Positions 53,730 through 64,000 of a stretch of DNA of 64,000 nucleotides are shown piece after piece. The stretch lies in the NCBI RefSeq assembly GCF_028858725.1, contig NC_084763.1:9858001-9922000 (forward strand). Reading direction: 5' to 3'. The notes under the pieces were generated by a model. The model did not search any database. It was given only the letters and a program-made list of their open reading frames with translations, and was not told where the DNA came from. The stretch comes from Colius striatus. Lineage: Eukaryota > Chordata > Aves > Coliiformes > Coliidae. The stretch's first letter is position 1. Each line of letters starts with the position of its first letter. The position numbers were made by a program, and so were the translations under genes.

Positions 53730-56700
53730 ATCAGCATCCCAAGTTCTTTGCCATGATTAATGTGCTAATATCTACACGTTCTTCTTCTTTGCCAGGAAGA
53801 GAATGACATTGTGCACTTCTTTCTCCTCATTTTAAGTCTGCTTGGGGTCATTTTTACATGTTTGCTAACAGTTTGCCCCTTTTCTGTCATCTCACAGTTC
53901 CATGTGAAATCTCAGTTGACTGAATGTTACAGGTTTTACCCACGTTGCAGACTCATTCTTTGTTCTCTTTGTTTACCCATAAAATCAATTGCTGCTTCTA
54001 AGGCTTGATTTCTTTAGTCATTTGTGGTTGACAGTTTGTGACTTGTGTCTATAGCCCCGAGGCCTGTGCTTGACTTGTCAGGGCCTCCACTGTTATCTTG
54101 TGTTTTGGAGGGCCTAAAATGCCCTGGTTTTGTTTGTTTTGTTTCTCAGAGCCTCCAAGCTGTGGTTTCCAGATAATTACCTAATGTTTTATTAACACAG
54201 CCTAACCACCTGTAGCCAACATCTATTTGCCTTGGCAATATCACTGGTACATTGTTAAAATTACTTTATAACTGGGCAGAACATCTCTCATTTCTTAGTT
54301 TATTTAAGCATGACCAAAAAGCACCACTCAAGGCTGGCAGGAGAAAGCCCTATTACAGGATGTTAAACTGACTCTATTTTTTTGCACACTCCACAGTGAC
54401 ACACAGGAGTATAGGCCATGCAAGGACTTGCCTAGATACAGCTGGGACTAAGAAACAATGTGTTTGTCCTCTCTAACTATAATGATATATTTGTCCTTCC
54501 ATTTCTGTATCTATATGACTACAGATGACAGTAACTCTCAAGTAAAAGTAGCTGTGGATGAGTGCTCCTGGATGTCATTAGTAGCAAAACTAGGACCATG
54601 GAAGAAAAATACAAAGGGTCCTAACCCATCACTGGAAAACATTATTTTCACGTTTGGCATGAGTTTCAAGAGCCCAGTACAGAATCCCTTTCTTGTTCCT
54701 GTCAGAGACACTCCTCGATCAACCTGCTTCATGCTCTACCATTGCTACACTAATCTTTCTGTATTACCCTCTTGAGAGGGGCAGGGAAAGAAGCTGTAGA
54801 ACTGTGAGTTTCCATTTGTGGCTGATTTTCAGTTACCTAGAAAGAAGCTGATGGTAACTTGACATATGGGAAGTATGTTAAGCTTAAAGAGCTGTGAATT
54901 TTGGATAGTTTTGAAAAAAAGAGCTATGGTGAAGTGAGAACAGCTGTTTTGCATGGGAGTAACAGACCAGCTATTTTAACAGGAGAAAGTCATCTTCCCA
55001 TTGAGTAGGTGGCAAGCACAACCCAGAACCTTTGCCTTAAACTTTTTAGATTGTATTTCTCATTCACTTTATTTCTGTGACCCATTAATAAACACTGGAG
55101 CCTTTTTAGGCAACTTATCCAGTGTTCCACTGGAAAGCTGGCAACTCAGAGGGGACATACCAAGGGCAGATGCTGGCACTGAAATTGCCTCTTCTATTTG
55201 ATACGCCGGGCACCGTTTAAACGGGAGCTGTTTTACCAGTCACTGTATTAGAGGCAAAATTCAAGAAAAAGATCTGCTTTTGCAAGGGAAGAGTTCTTGC
55301 AAATTGATCACTGATTTAAGAACACAGCCAAAGCTCAGAAAGGAATTTCCTGCAGCTATGAAAAAAACCCTCAAACCTGGCTACCAGGCCAAGAATCTAG
55401 CCTTGATCCCTACTAAGTCATTGGCAAAACTCCTGCCAGCTTTGATGACAGTAAGACTGTAACCATTAGGGGTTAAGAAGCAGTACATATATAGATTTAA
55501 TACATGAGAACCATCCAGTCTGGAATAACTATCATCCCTCTAATAAAGGGTTCAAATTGCAGCTATCCCGAGTCAACCTCTCATCTGTCAAAAAACAGAT
55601 AAATAGAGAATTACAGATTTCATTGCATCTGGCCGTTGCTTATGAAACCAAAGCCCTGCCCACTCAGCTTGGGCACAAAGGATGGTATGTTTTTTAAGAA
55701 GTTGGGAGACTGTCCAAGGCTTGTCAGCCAAAATCTCCCTTTCCTACTGTTGTTATATAACGTGCTGTTAGCATCTGAGTGCTCCTACTACTCACACAGC
55801 TCCCAAATGTGCTGAGTCCTCATTCAGGCAAAGTCTCTCAAAGGCTACACAAAGCTTTGCCTCCAGAATGATGTACCAGGGCCTTCTATTAACAAAAGAG
55901 ACATCGTGCCAGTTGTATACCCAGAGCTACAATGCTGTACTAAGTGTATTACACGAATATACACCTTTCAAACATCACCTTGCTCTTGAAAAAATGTCAG
56001 TGGCACAATGCAAAACGTCCTGACTGCAAACAATTATTTGTGTTTATTGGTGAAAATCAGAAAGCAAAGGGCAAAAACTCATGACAAATATAAGTTAGGC
56101 AGCAATTTCACATCCCTGAAATCTTAAGTGAGATAAAATAACGAAGAGACCAAAGGTAGATTATTTTCACTGAGTGGAGTCTTGAACAGACTGTAAGCAC
56201 CACACTTCTGATGGAATGGGAGACTACCACTACAAACTCCAGTGATCAACAAGGCAGTCTCCTCATGATGGAGAGAGTCCATCCACACAATCAACTACCA
56301 GAGGCTTGGCACTTACTCTTATAAGTACCAGCTTATCAGTCTTTGGATTAGATCTGATGAAAAAAGACTTGAGTGCTTAAAGTGGGAGGTAGCTGCACAA
56401 AGGGACTTCAAACAAAAGCTGCAGTTCAACTAACCTCTCAGCTGCTGTCCAACCCTAATTTCCAAAGATCCTTCCTTGCTCAGCTGTAAAGTTTTCCTGT
56501 AAGTGCACATTTTTGAATACCCAAGGTAGTAACTGAGTCTTTACAGAAACACACAATTCTATACTTAGTTCACACCTGTACCTAGTTGGGATCCAGAATT
56601 TTGATGTTCTTCTGCCCAGTTTTCCTAAAAGGCTTGCCCCTGGAGACATTTAGAGAGCCTTGAATGCTGACAGGATCAGGATTGTACAAAATACAGCTGT

Positions 56701-56875
56701 GGCCATCATGTTCTTTGCTCCCTCACTCCCTTTACATGATGATGTATGGCACTAAACTCCAAGGTAAAAAGGTTCAGGTGTGTGGGAACACTTTCCACTG
56801 CTGTGCAGTCCTGTTGTAGATATGAGATTAACCTGAGAAGCAGGAAGAAGGAGGATGATATTATCACCTGGTGTA
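53730..56875. other. Intergenic stretch without recognised features
   Basis: AT-rich, with only short open frames. No recognised features. Confidence 0.45.
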
Positions 56876-56879
56876 ATCA

Positions 56880-57625
56880 TGGAATCACAGAATCATTTGA
56901 ATTGAAAAGATCTCTAGCATCACCTAGTCCAAATGTTAACCCAGCACTGCCACAGCCACCACTAACCCATGTCCCTCAACACCTCATCCACAGCCACCAC
57001 TAACCCATGTCCCTCAACACCTCATCCACAGCCACCACTAACCCATGTCCCTCAACACCTCATCCACAGCCACCATTAACCCATGTCCCTCAACACCTCA
57101 TCCACAGCCACCACTAACCCATGTCCCTCAACACCTCATCCACTTGGCTTTTAAATATCTCCAGGGATAGGGACTCCACCACCTCCCTGGGCAGCCTGGG
57201 ACAGGATCTAACAACTCTCTCAGGGAAAAAGTTCTTCCTCATCTTCAATCTAAACCTCCCCTGGTGCAACTTGAGGTCGTTTCCTCTTGTCCTATCACAC
57301 ATTACTGGGGAGAAGAGACCAATCCCCACCTCACTACAACCTCCTGTCAGGTAGTTGTAGAGAGTGATCATGTCTCCCCTCAGCCTCCTCTTCTCCAGGC
57401 TAAACACCAGCTCCCTCAGTCGCTCCTCATCAGACTTGTTCTCCAGACCCCTCACCAGCTTTGTTGCTCATGTCTGGACATGCTCCAGCATCTCAATGTC
57501 TTTCTTGTAGTAAGGGGCCCAGAACCAAACACAGCTGAGGTGCAGCCTCAGCAACCCTGAGTATAGGGGGATGACCACTGCCCTTGGTCCTGCTGGTCAC
57601 ACTGTTCCTAATGGTGCTAATCAAG
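56880..57625 (-). mobile_element. CR1 LINE fragment with internal tandem expansion
   Basis: The - strand translation gives [20 protein letters not shown] and [20 protein letters not shown], the CR1 ORF2 end. A 38-bp segment near the 3' end is repeated five times. Confidence 0.92.
56952..57141. repeat. Tandem repeat, 38 bp x 5, inside a CR1
   Basis: Five head-to-tail copies of a 38-base unit beginning ACAGCCACCACTAACCCATG start at 56952, 56990, 57028, 57066 and 57104. They are nearly identical (copy 4 has CATTAAC), so the expansion is recent. Confidence 0.95.
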
Positions 57626-57629
57626 GGAG

Positions 57630-60600
57630 AATCAGGCTCTGATACCTGCTTAGAGCACTGATTTTGTATCTTACAGAAAGAAACACAGTTTCCAGCATTG
57701 GGATGAGCACCCTTCTTGGTGTACTCCTGGTGCCAAGTTCAAACACACTTGTCCTTCTGACCCCATGAACCTCAACTACTGCTTCCAAGGACCAGAATGC
57801 AAACGGTGGGTGGCCTCCACCAATGTAGCCATTAGCCTGATGGTTAAGGTATTTTTTTCACAGTGACACAGGAGCCACCATCACTGAATACCTAGAGCAA
57901 GGAGGGAACCAAATCCAGGTCTCTCATTTTCTTATTGTTAAGATAACAAACAAAACTGTCGGGACTTACAGGTTTTTTTCTGTGTAAGAAACAGTCAGCA
58001 CCTCTCTTCAGAGATGAGGTTCCCAAATGGCTACAAGTGCCACTGCTGTTCTGAGGGAGCCTTCCCCAAGCTTAAAAATGGTTCAGATATTAGATTCACT
58101 CTATTCTGAATGTCTCCTGTCGGGTAGCACCACGCAGCTGTGGGCTGGCCATGACTGTGCTCTGCTCAGCCTGCTGCTTCTTCTGGATCCCATTAGGAGG
58201 TGCTTAACTTCCCATTGAGCCTAACACGGGTTCTGGATTCCTCTCCTGTGTGTAATATCTGACACATAATCAGAAACAGATCCTGGCCCAAAGCTTTAGT
58301 TGGCCAAAAATGGAGAAAAACAGATTGGCTGACGTTCTGCCAGGGTTACACTCTCACAGGCAGCCTGATGCCCATGGGATGAACCAGATGGACGTTAATT
58401 TGGCCCCACTCTTATCGACTGCAGCCGAAACATTCAGCTGCTTATAACAGTGTTTGGTGGGTATGATGAAACATCCAGGCCTATCAAATATTTCATATTG
58501 TGACTGCAATTGATGTTCCCACTTAGATGTCTTGGTGATGTTGGAATTACGGTGTCATGACAGTCAGCTCTTACGGTAACACAACATTTGCCCCAAAATT
58601 AACTTCCCAAAATGTCAAATAAAGGAAAAATACTCCAATACAACTTCAAATAAGTGTCCTGCTAAATACCAGGAACCAGATCCTCAGCTCATATGGACAC
58701 TTTAAATAGAACAGATTTATGCAATTTACAGATACTGAGGCTCTTCATCCAGAATAAACAGAACTGGAAATAACAGTTACCTTTTCTCTACTCTCTCCTT
58801 CTTCACAATTCGTCTTGTTTTGATCTTTCCTAAGGACTGATATGAAAGCAACTGTCTCCTTGGGTAAGTGTGCAAGTCACAGGAATCCAGGGGTTTTCTC
58901 AGCAAAGGAGGGGGAAAAAAAGAGACTTTGGGGCTACATACAGCTTAAAATAATCTCTTTCTATTAAAAAATAGGCATTATAAAGGGCTGACCTCACAGC
59001 GAGGTACTTCTGAGCTGGGTAATAAAAGTGATAAAGTTAATTAAAGACAGATGAAGAAACGGACTATAAAAATAATTGTATCAAAACAAAGCAAGAAGAC
59101 ATTCAAATCACTGAGGTGGAGCAGATTTATGTATCTGTCTCGTTCTACCTTCTGTGTGTCTCATTCAGTTACTGCAGTGAAGAGTATTACATGAATGCCC
59201 TGATCTGCTCAGAAATTAGGCCTGGACATACAAACTGCTGGGATGCAAAGAATGCAGCCAAGCTGTCATTGACTGAATAGTAAGAAGAGGATAATCTACC
59301 ACGGTCTGTCCTTTTGCCCGCGCTTGCAGCCCCACACTTCTGTTGCAACTATGCACTTAGTTTCTGAATTTGTGCCAATTATACTGTCAAGGCTGAAGAC
59401 ATTGAATTTGAGGGCATCTAAGGCCCTTACCTGCTCCAAACTGGCAGAACTCTTTTTACTTCAGCCCAGCTAGGACCGCTGAGGGTGTACGAGAGCAAGA
59501 CTGGTAGGGTTTCTGGTGAATTCCTCTCTTTTGCCGTTGCACACATCCTTCCCATGGAATATCATTCATAAAATGGAAACTCTCCATCTTAGAATTAATT
59601 AGTTTCTCTCTCACTGTCCTGCCACACTGGAAAGCTGTTCCAGAGTCTGACTACATTGCTGGTTTGAAAATGTGAAGTAAAAAGGTACTTGAAAGTAGCA
59701 AAATAACACTGGAATGAAAGCAGGGGGACAAAACAATTCCATTATGTCACTGGAGTTTGGTTCCAAAATAAAGTCTGTTTAGTAGGCATTAGCCCAAGCT
59801 GGTATTTTGTTTTTAGTCACTATTGCCATTTCTCTAAATAGAATGACAAGTTGATACTGTGTCTCATCTAAGTTCTTCCAGAGATCTGAAATGGAATTGC
59901 CACACCTGAAAATAATTCTCCCGCCTCACTTGTTGCTCGAAGCTATGTGACCACATAAGGGACTGATTGCCATCTGATGTGTTACAGCAGCAAATCTCTC
60001 AGCCTTCAGCAAACATCACGTCATCTATTTCATCCACTCCATTGCCTTGTGTTTGCCTCACAATGTGTGTAGGGACATAGGTTTTTATCTCAGGTTGGCA
60101 AATAAGTTCATTTTGCCTCTCAGCCTCTAGACAAGAGGTCTTACACTAGGTTTTGTACCTCAGGTCAGCTGCTACAATCCACTATTTCAAGAAACGGCAG
60201 AAACTCTGTCTCTTCTTCTCAGATTAAGCCCAAAGAAAAGCTACTAATAAAACTCCCAAAAGGCCTCTACTAAATGAAACACACAAGCAAACTACACACC
60301 CACAGGATGAATGAAAAAGGTTTTCTCTCAGTTTATGGGCCACCTCAAGACATCTCGGTCAGTTGGATACATTGGAATTAGTTTGTGAAGAGCAGAGTTT
60401 GGCTTTATGTCCAAGTATATATTGTTTTGTAATAGAGTGGGCTGCTTCATTCTTTGCAATGCCAGCAAGCCTACAAAATTCAGTGCATGAAATAAAAACC
60501 TCCATCCATATTCTATATTAGTGGCACGACATGCAAAAGCTAGAGGATGTTGTTTAAACCTTATAATAAGCACCAAGTCTTTGCAAAAGGCTGTGACAGA

Positions 60601-61885
60601 ATTAACTGGACAAATACAGTTTCCTGGGATCCGAAGTTACATTGGAAGCCATTTAACGGAATGCAAGTGAGAAACAAGGCGTGTGATCTTTCATCCCAAA
60701 TAAGTAGGGTTTGACCAAGCAGAAGCTAAAATAATATTAAAGTAGTGCTCGTTTAATAACATTACACAATTAAATAAACCCTAAGATTGCTATTTCTCTT
60801 GTGAAAGACAGTCTACTGGCATGACTGGTTTTGTCTTCTCGTACTTCAGAAGCACAGGGTGCTGTAATAGTGATGACCAGCAAACAGCACCTTCCACATG
60901 CACTTTTGAAGCACCAAGATGGTCACAGTTAAAACAACTTTCAATTCCTGGATTTCTAAGACATCATTTTGTGTTTCTTAAGCAATCCCCAAAACCTCAC
61001 TGTGCTGTTAAACTTCAGCATGAGGCTGAAGAAGCAATTTAAACTTTACCTTCCCAACACTGACCTTGCCTCCATTTCTCATCCAGCAATAGAAAGATCA
61101 CAGCTGGAGCAGGAAACTGCCAAACCCAGGAGCAGATTGGGCTCTCCAGCGCTGTTTGGATGCTGAAGAGGAAGGAGTTGCTTTTCCCTTGTCAGGCAGC
61201 TCCAGCTGCAGCAAGAAGCCCTAGTCAGGCCTTTCTGGGCCTGTGGATAGCCCCTGCCACATCACCCACCATCACACCTCTCCCATGGAACCAACCCACC
61301 CATTAAAAACAAAACAAAACAAAAAAGCCCAAACTGACTCCATGTGTTCTGGGTGCTGCAAGAGATGGCCCTGACCTTCTCCTCCCTCCATCCACACGCA
61401 CTTGGCCTCTGGCGAGCATGGCCTGTGTCTGCCATGATGGTGGCCATCCGTCCTTTCACATGTGGCGGTGACAACTCCCTCAGCTGCATCCCCAGGGAAG
61501 TGATGACCTCCTCAGCTGCATCCCTGGGGAACTGGTGACCCCCTCAGCCTTCCCCTCCACTCTGAGGCCACTTGCTCTTCTGACACCTCATGGCCCAACC
61601 ACCGCCATACTCCTCAGGGCCTTATCCATACCCCTCTCAGCTCTCACGTGTAAATAATTGTGGCACCAAGGTGATTTTCCTTTTTAAAAAGACACATGTT
61701 CTGAAGGCACAACACTCCCCACGTTATTTCTCACTCCCAGGAAGGGTGCTGAGGGTGAACGGTGGGCAGCACGGAGGGGGCTGCCTGCTGCCTCATAGCC
61801 ATGTCGTAGCACAATGGAAAAATACAAAACACAACAGAATACTGTCATACCCCAATGGAAAAACGTAAGAGACAAAAGGATAGAG
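57630..61885. other. Intergenic stretch without recognised features
   Basis: AT-rich DNA upstream of RP9 with no recognised exon. An AAAAC-rich simple repeat is at 61308-61326, and GATGACC/CTCAGCTGCATCCC phrases repeat near 61478-61540. Confidence 0.45.
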
Positions 61886-61887
61886 CT

Positions 61888-61945
61888 TGGCAGTGTGAGG
61901 TTGGTGGTTGGACTTGATGTTCCAACTGAAATGATTCTATGACGT
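61888..61945 (+). mobile_element. CR1-like 3' tip
   Basis: GCTTGGCAGTGTGAGGTTGG then TTCCAACTGAAATGATTCTATG, the tip of a CR1-like element with a shortened middle. Confidence 0.7.
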
Positions 61946-62194
61946 TGCCATGGCTGGCTGAAGAAACACGAAGGATAGAGGATGGAAGGAAAGCAGGTCT
62001 CTAGCCTGATTATGGCCTGGGCCTGACGAGCTAAAAATTAACTTGAAAATACCACACATGTAGAGCCTAAAAGAAAAACTTGGCCAGAGGACATTCTGAT
62101 ACGACCATCAGAGACTGCTATGAACCATGAAAGACCACCATGGAAGCCTCTCAGAGACTTAAACCACATGCACAACGATCATATAGACATGACA

Positions 62195-62303
62195 ATTGGT
62201 GAGGGACGTGGTTCAGTGCTGGGCTTGGCAGTGGGACAGGAGAGGTTGGACTCCGTGATCTCAGAGGTCTTTTCCAACCCAAACTACTCAACTATTCTAT
62301 GAT
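62195..62303 (+). mobile_element. CR1-like 3' tip near the RP9 promoter
   Basis: GGTTGGACTCCGTGATCTCA and GGTCTTTTCCAACCCAAACT, ending ACTATTCTATGATA. It lies about 100 bases before the RP9 CpG island. Confidence 0.75.
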
Positions 62304-62596
62304 ACTTAGTTCTGGGAAATACAAACGGCTATAAGCTTTACCAAAGGATGCCTGGAGTGTGCACGTCGGAAGGAGGAGCACACCCCACGCCCGAATACAG
62401 CACTGCCGGCTTTTCAACTTCTCATTGGCGTTTGGAAGTTTCTTTCCGCCCGAGACGACGGCGGGCGCGTGAGAGCCGAGGGGGCTGCGCTGCTGCCGGC
62501 CCGGGCCCGTGCGCGGGAGGGCGGCTGCGCGGTGCGGCGCGGCGCGGTGCGGTGCGGCTGCGCTCGGCCGTGCGCGCCCCGCCTGCCAGGGGAAGT

Positions 62597-62606
62597 GAAA
62601 GCGAAA
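62597..62606 (+). promoter_or_regulatory. ISRE-like element in the RP9 promoter
   Basis: GAAAGCGAAA matches the GAAANNGAAA core of interferon-stimulated response elements, bound by IRF and ISGF3. It directly follows an ETS-like GGAAGT. It is 95 bases upstream of the RP9 ATG and may lie in the 5' UTR. Motif match only. Confidence 0.3.
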
Positions 62607-62701
62607 TGCGCGGTGGGGAACGGCGGGAGAGGGGAGGGAAGGGGAGCCGAGGGGGCGGTGCCGCGGCCTCGCTGTCCGCCGCGGCTCTGCCCGCCGCGCC
62701 G

Positions 62702-62907
62702 ATGTCCCACAGGGCGCCGAGGGGGCAGGAGGAGGAAGAAGCGGGGGCGGAGGTGGGAGGGGAAGGAGCGGCGAGGGGCAGCCGGGCGCGGCACAAGAGC
62801 CATCCGGAGCCCGCGGCGAGCGGCGGCAGGACTCAGGACCGGCACGAGAGGAAACGGAAGAGGCAGGAGGCGCAGCAGCTCCGGAAGCTCCAGCACCTGG
62901 AGTCCTT
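62702..62907 (+). CDS. RP9: RP9 (PAP-1) coding exon 1, partial gene
   Basis: RP9 is a small, Lys/Arg-rich nuclear protein that interacts with PIM1 kinase and splicing factors; human mutations are linked to retinitis pigmentosa. The exon starts MSHRAPRG and ends KRKRQEAQQLRKLQHLES plus two bases, TT, of the next codon, expected to be Phe. This closely matches the end of human exon 1 (RRRHDAQQLQQLKHLESF, from memory). The donor is TT|GTAAGG at 62908. The middle is Glu/Gly/Ala-rich and poorly conserved. The ATG at 62702 fits the human start. An in-frame ATG at 62606 could add 32 residues. Exon 2, encoding the YEKPPPG region, and the CCHC-like knuckle are not in the window. Confidence 0.88.
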
Positions 62908-64000
62908 GTAAGGGGCGGAGGAGGGGAGGCTGCCGGAGGCCTCGCCGGGCCGCCCCGGCCGCGCTCCGAGCCCGCTCCGCCGGCAGCAGGGGCTGTTTTC
63001 CAGGGCGGGGGGTTCCGGTTGCTGGCCTTCTCCGTAGCCCCGCGGCAGGCGGGGGCCCGTTCCGTTCCCGCGGGGGCTGCTCCAGCTCCCTCACGTTCCA
63101 AACACACGCCCGGTTTTTGCAGGAGAGCGGGTCTGCGGCGTTCCCGCCGCGCTGTGTGCGCCGGGGGCTTCGGGGCGCTTCCAGGAGTGATCGGTGACCC
63201 GGGAACCGTTTTAGGGGGTGGAAATGACGCTCCTCCAGGCTTCTAGAAGTCTGGGAATTGCGGCATAAAAGTAGAAGTTGATCGGCCCGTTTCCACTAGA
63301 GTAAATTAAGAAACAAATAAGAAGATAAAAGCGTTGAGATCTGCCTAATGGCTGCACCAGTGGCCCGCAGTGCCGTACAAGCTTTATGCCGTTTCATTGA
63401 GATGGGTGTAATGGAATAAAAAGATCAGAAGGTTCCCAAGAACAGGATCTTTATTTTATTGTTGTTTCCAAGAGAAGGTAAAAGCCTGTTTGTTGTCAAG
63501 TGCACCAAACGGCACTCAGGTTTCTGTTATAAGACCATTTCGTAGTGCCTCGGCATATAACTCCTCGGCACACGTTCTGTCTCAGTTGCCGTGCGCTGTG
63601 CAGCACCTGCTTACTAGTTGGATTTCTATAAGTTTTATATCTGCTATTAACTCCAGAGAAGTGCTGCGGGAAAGATGGTATTTTGGTCAGTCAGGTTCTC
63701 TGTTCAGGTTTAAGGCAAAGAGAGAAGGAGATAAAATTATTATTCTAAACCACGTCTGGCTGGGAACGCTTGCTGTAAGGAATGGTCTGACTTGGCATTT
63801 TCAGCTGAGCAAGTCTGTGATTCAGCAGTGCTGGAATAGAGATGAGGACCTGTGAGAACTTGGGGAGGGGTGTTACAGAGAAGAGAGGATTGTGCATTTG
63901 TGGTAACTGAAGCTGAGCTGGATGTATGGCACCTGCCCGTAAAGCAGTGTGGTGAAAGTAGTTGTTCCCCTCGATACCAACCCAAAGGATATTTGCAAGA
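62908..64000 (+). other. RP9: RP9 intron 1 (partial)
   Basis: Starts with donor GTAAGG. The first 300 bases are still CpG-rich, then composition falls to background. No second RP9 exon is seen before the window ends. Confidence 0.75.

Larger units (their letters stand above)
62400..63240 (+). promoter_or_regulatory. RP9: RP9 CpG-island promoter and exon 1 region
   Basis: A dense CpG block surrounds RP9 exon 1 and the start of intron 1. It has an inverted CCAAT box (ATTGG) at 62424-62428 and no TATA box. GGCGCGG-type short repeats occur at 62530-62570. The limits are estimated by eye. Confidence 0.8.

Noticed and set aside
53811-54008. Hydrophobic 65-codon frame (LILSLLGVIFTCLLTVC) resembling a membrane peptide
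   Set aside because: No splice context, promoter or homologue was recognised. T-rich DNA commonly gives such frames.
57114-57455. 113-codon - strand frame
   Set aside because: CR1 ORF2 remnant, as shown by the LEKRRLRGD and LPREVVES blocks.
62292-63107. 271-codon - strand frame and a 242-codon + strand frame (62469-63197) over RP9 exon 1
   Set aside because: Both arise from CpG-island composition. Only the frame with MSHRAPRG...LQHLES matches a known protein and ends at a good donor.

Overview
This is a 64 kb piece of a bird genome. Three things point to this: many 5'-truncated CR1 LINEs with the typical avian 3' end (short repeats of the ATTCTATG type), compact vertebrate introns, and three vertebrate genes whose translated exons match known families. 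The species cannot be named from the sequence alone.

Layout. (1) From 1 to about 5.8 kb is AT-rich non-coding DNA with four CR1 copies. It is probably NT5C3A 5' intron or upstream DNA, because no CpG-island first exon is seen here. (2) NT5C3A (pyrimidine 5'-nucleotidase, HAD family) lies on the + strand. Eight common coding exons from 13,608 to 18,000 join in frame to a 285-codon protein. A further exon at 6,367-6,473, possibly driven by a small TATA promoter near 5.9 kb, would add 34 residues with a hydrophobic signal-like segment. (3) From 18.9 to 24.8 kb is the interval between two converging genes, with a GC-rich block of unknown nature near 20.0-20.8 kb and two CR1 copies. (4) FKBP9 lies on the - strand with ten coding exons from 44,737 down to 26,200. 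They encode 584 residues: signal peptide, four FKBP-type prolyl isomerase domains, two EF-hands and a C-terminal HDEL. Its CpG-island promoter is at about 44.3-45.2 kb. One FKBP9 intron carries a CR1 reverse-transcriptase fragment split by a 439-bp solo LTR with a 5-bp target-site duplication. (5) From 45.2 to 62.3 kb is intergenic: a pyrimidine-rich minisatellite, many CR1 copies, and one CR1 with an internal 38-bp tandem repeat. (6) RP9 (PAP-1, splicing-related) starts at 62,702 on the + strand inside a second CpG island. Only coding exon 1 is in the window.

The genes are single-copy housekeeping-type loci: nucleotide catabolism, ER protein folding and RNA processing. They do not form a functional operon. 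NT5C3A and FKBP9 are tail to tail, and FKBP9 and RP9 are head to head across about 18 kb. I found no undescribed multi-gene system. The most interesting points are the possible signal-bearing NT5C3A exon, the position of RP9 beside FKBP9, the nested repeats, and the minisatellite next to the FKBP9 promoter.
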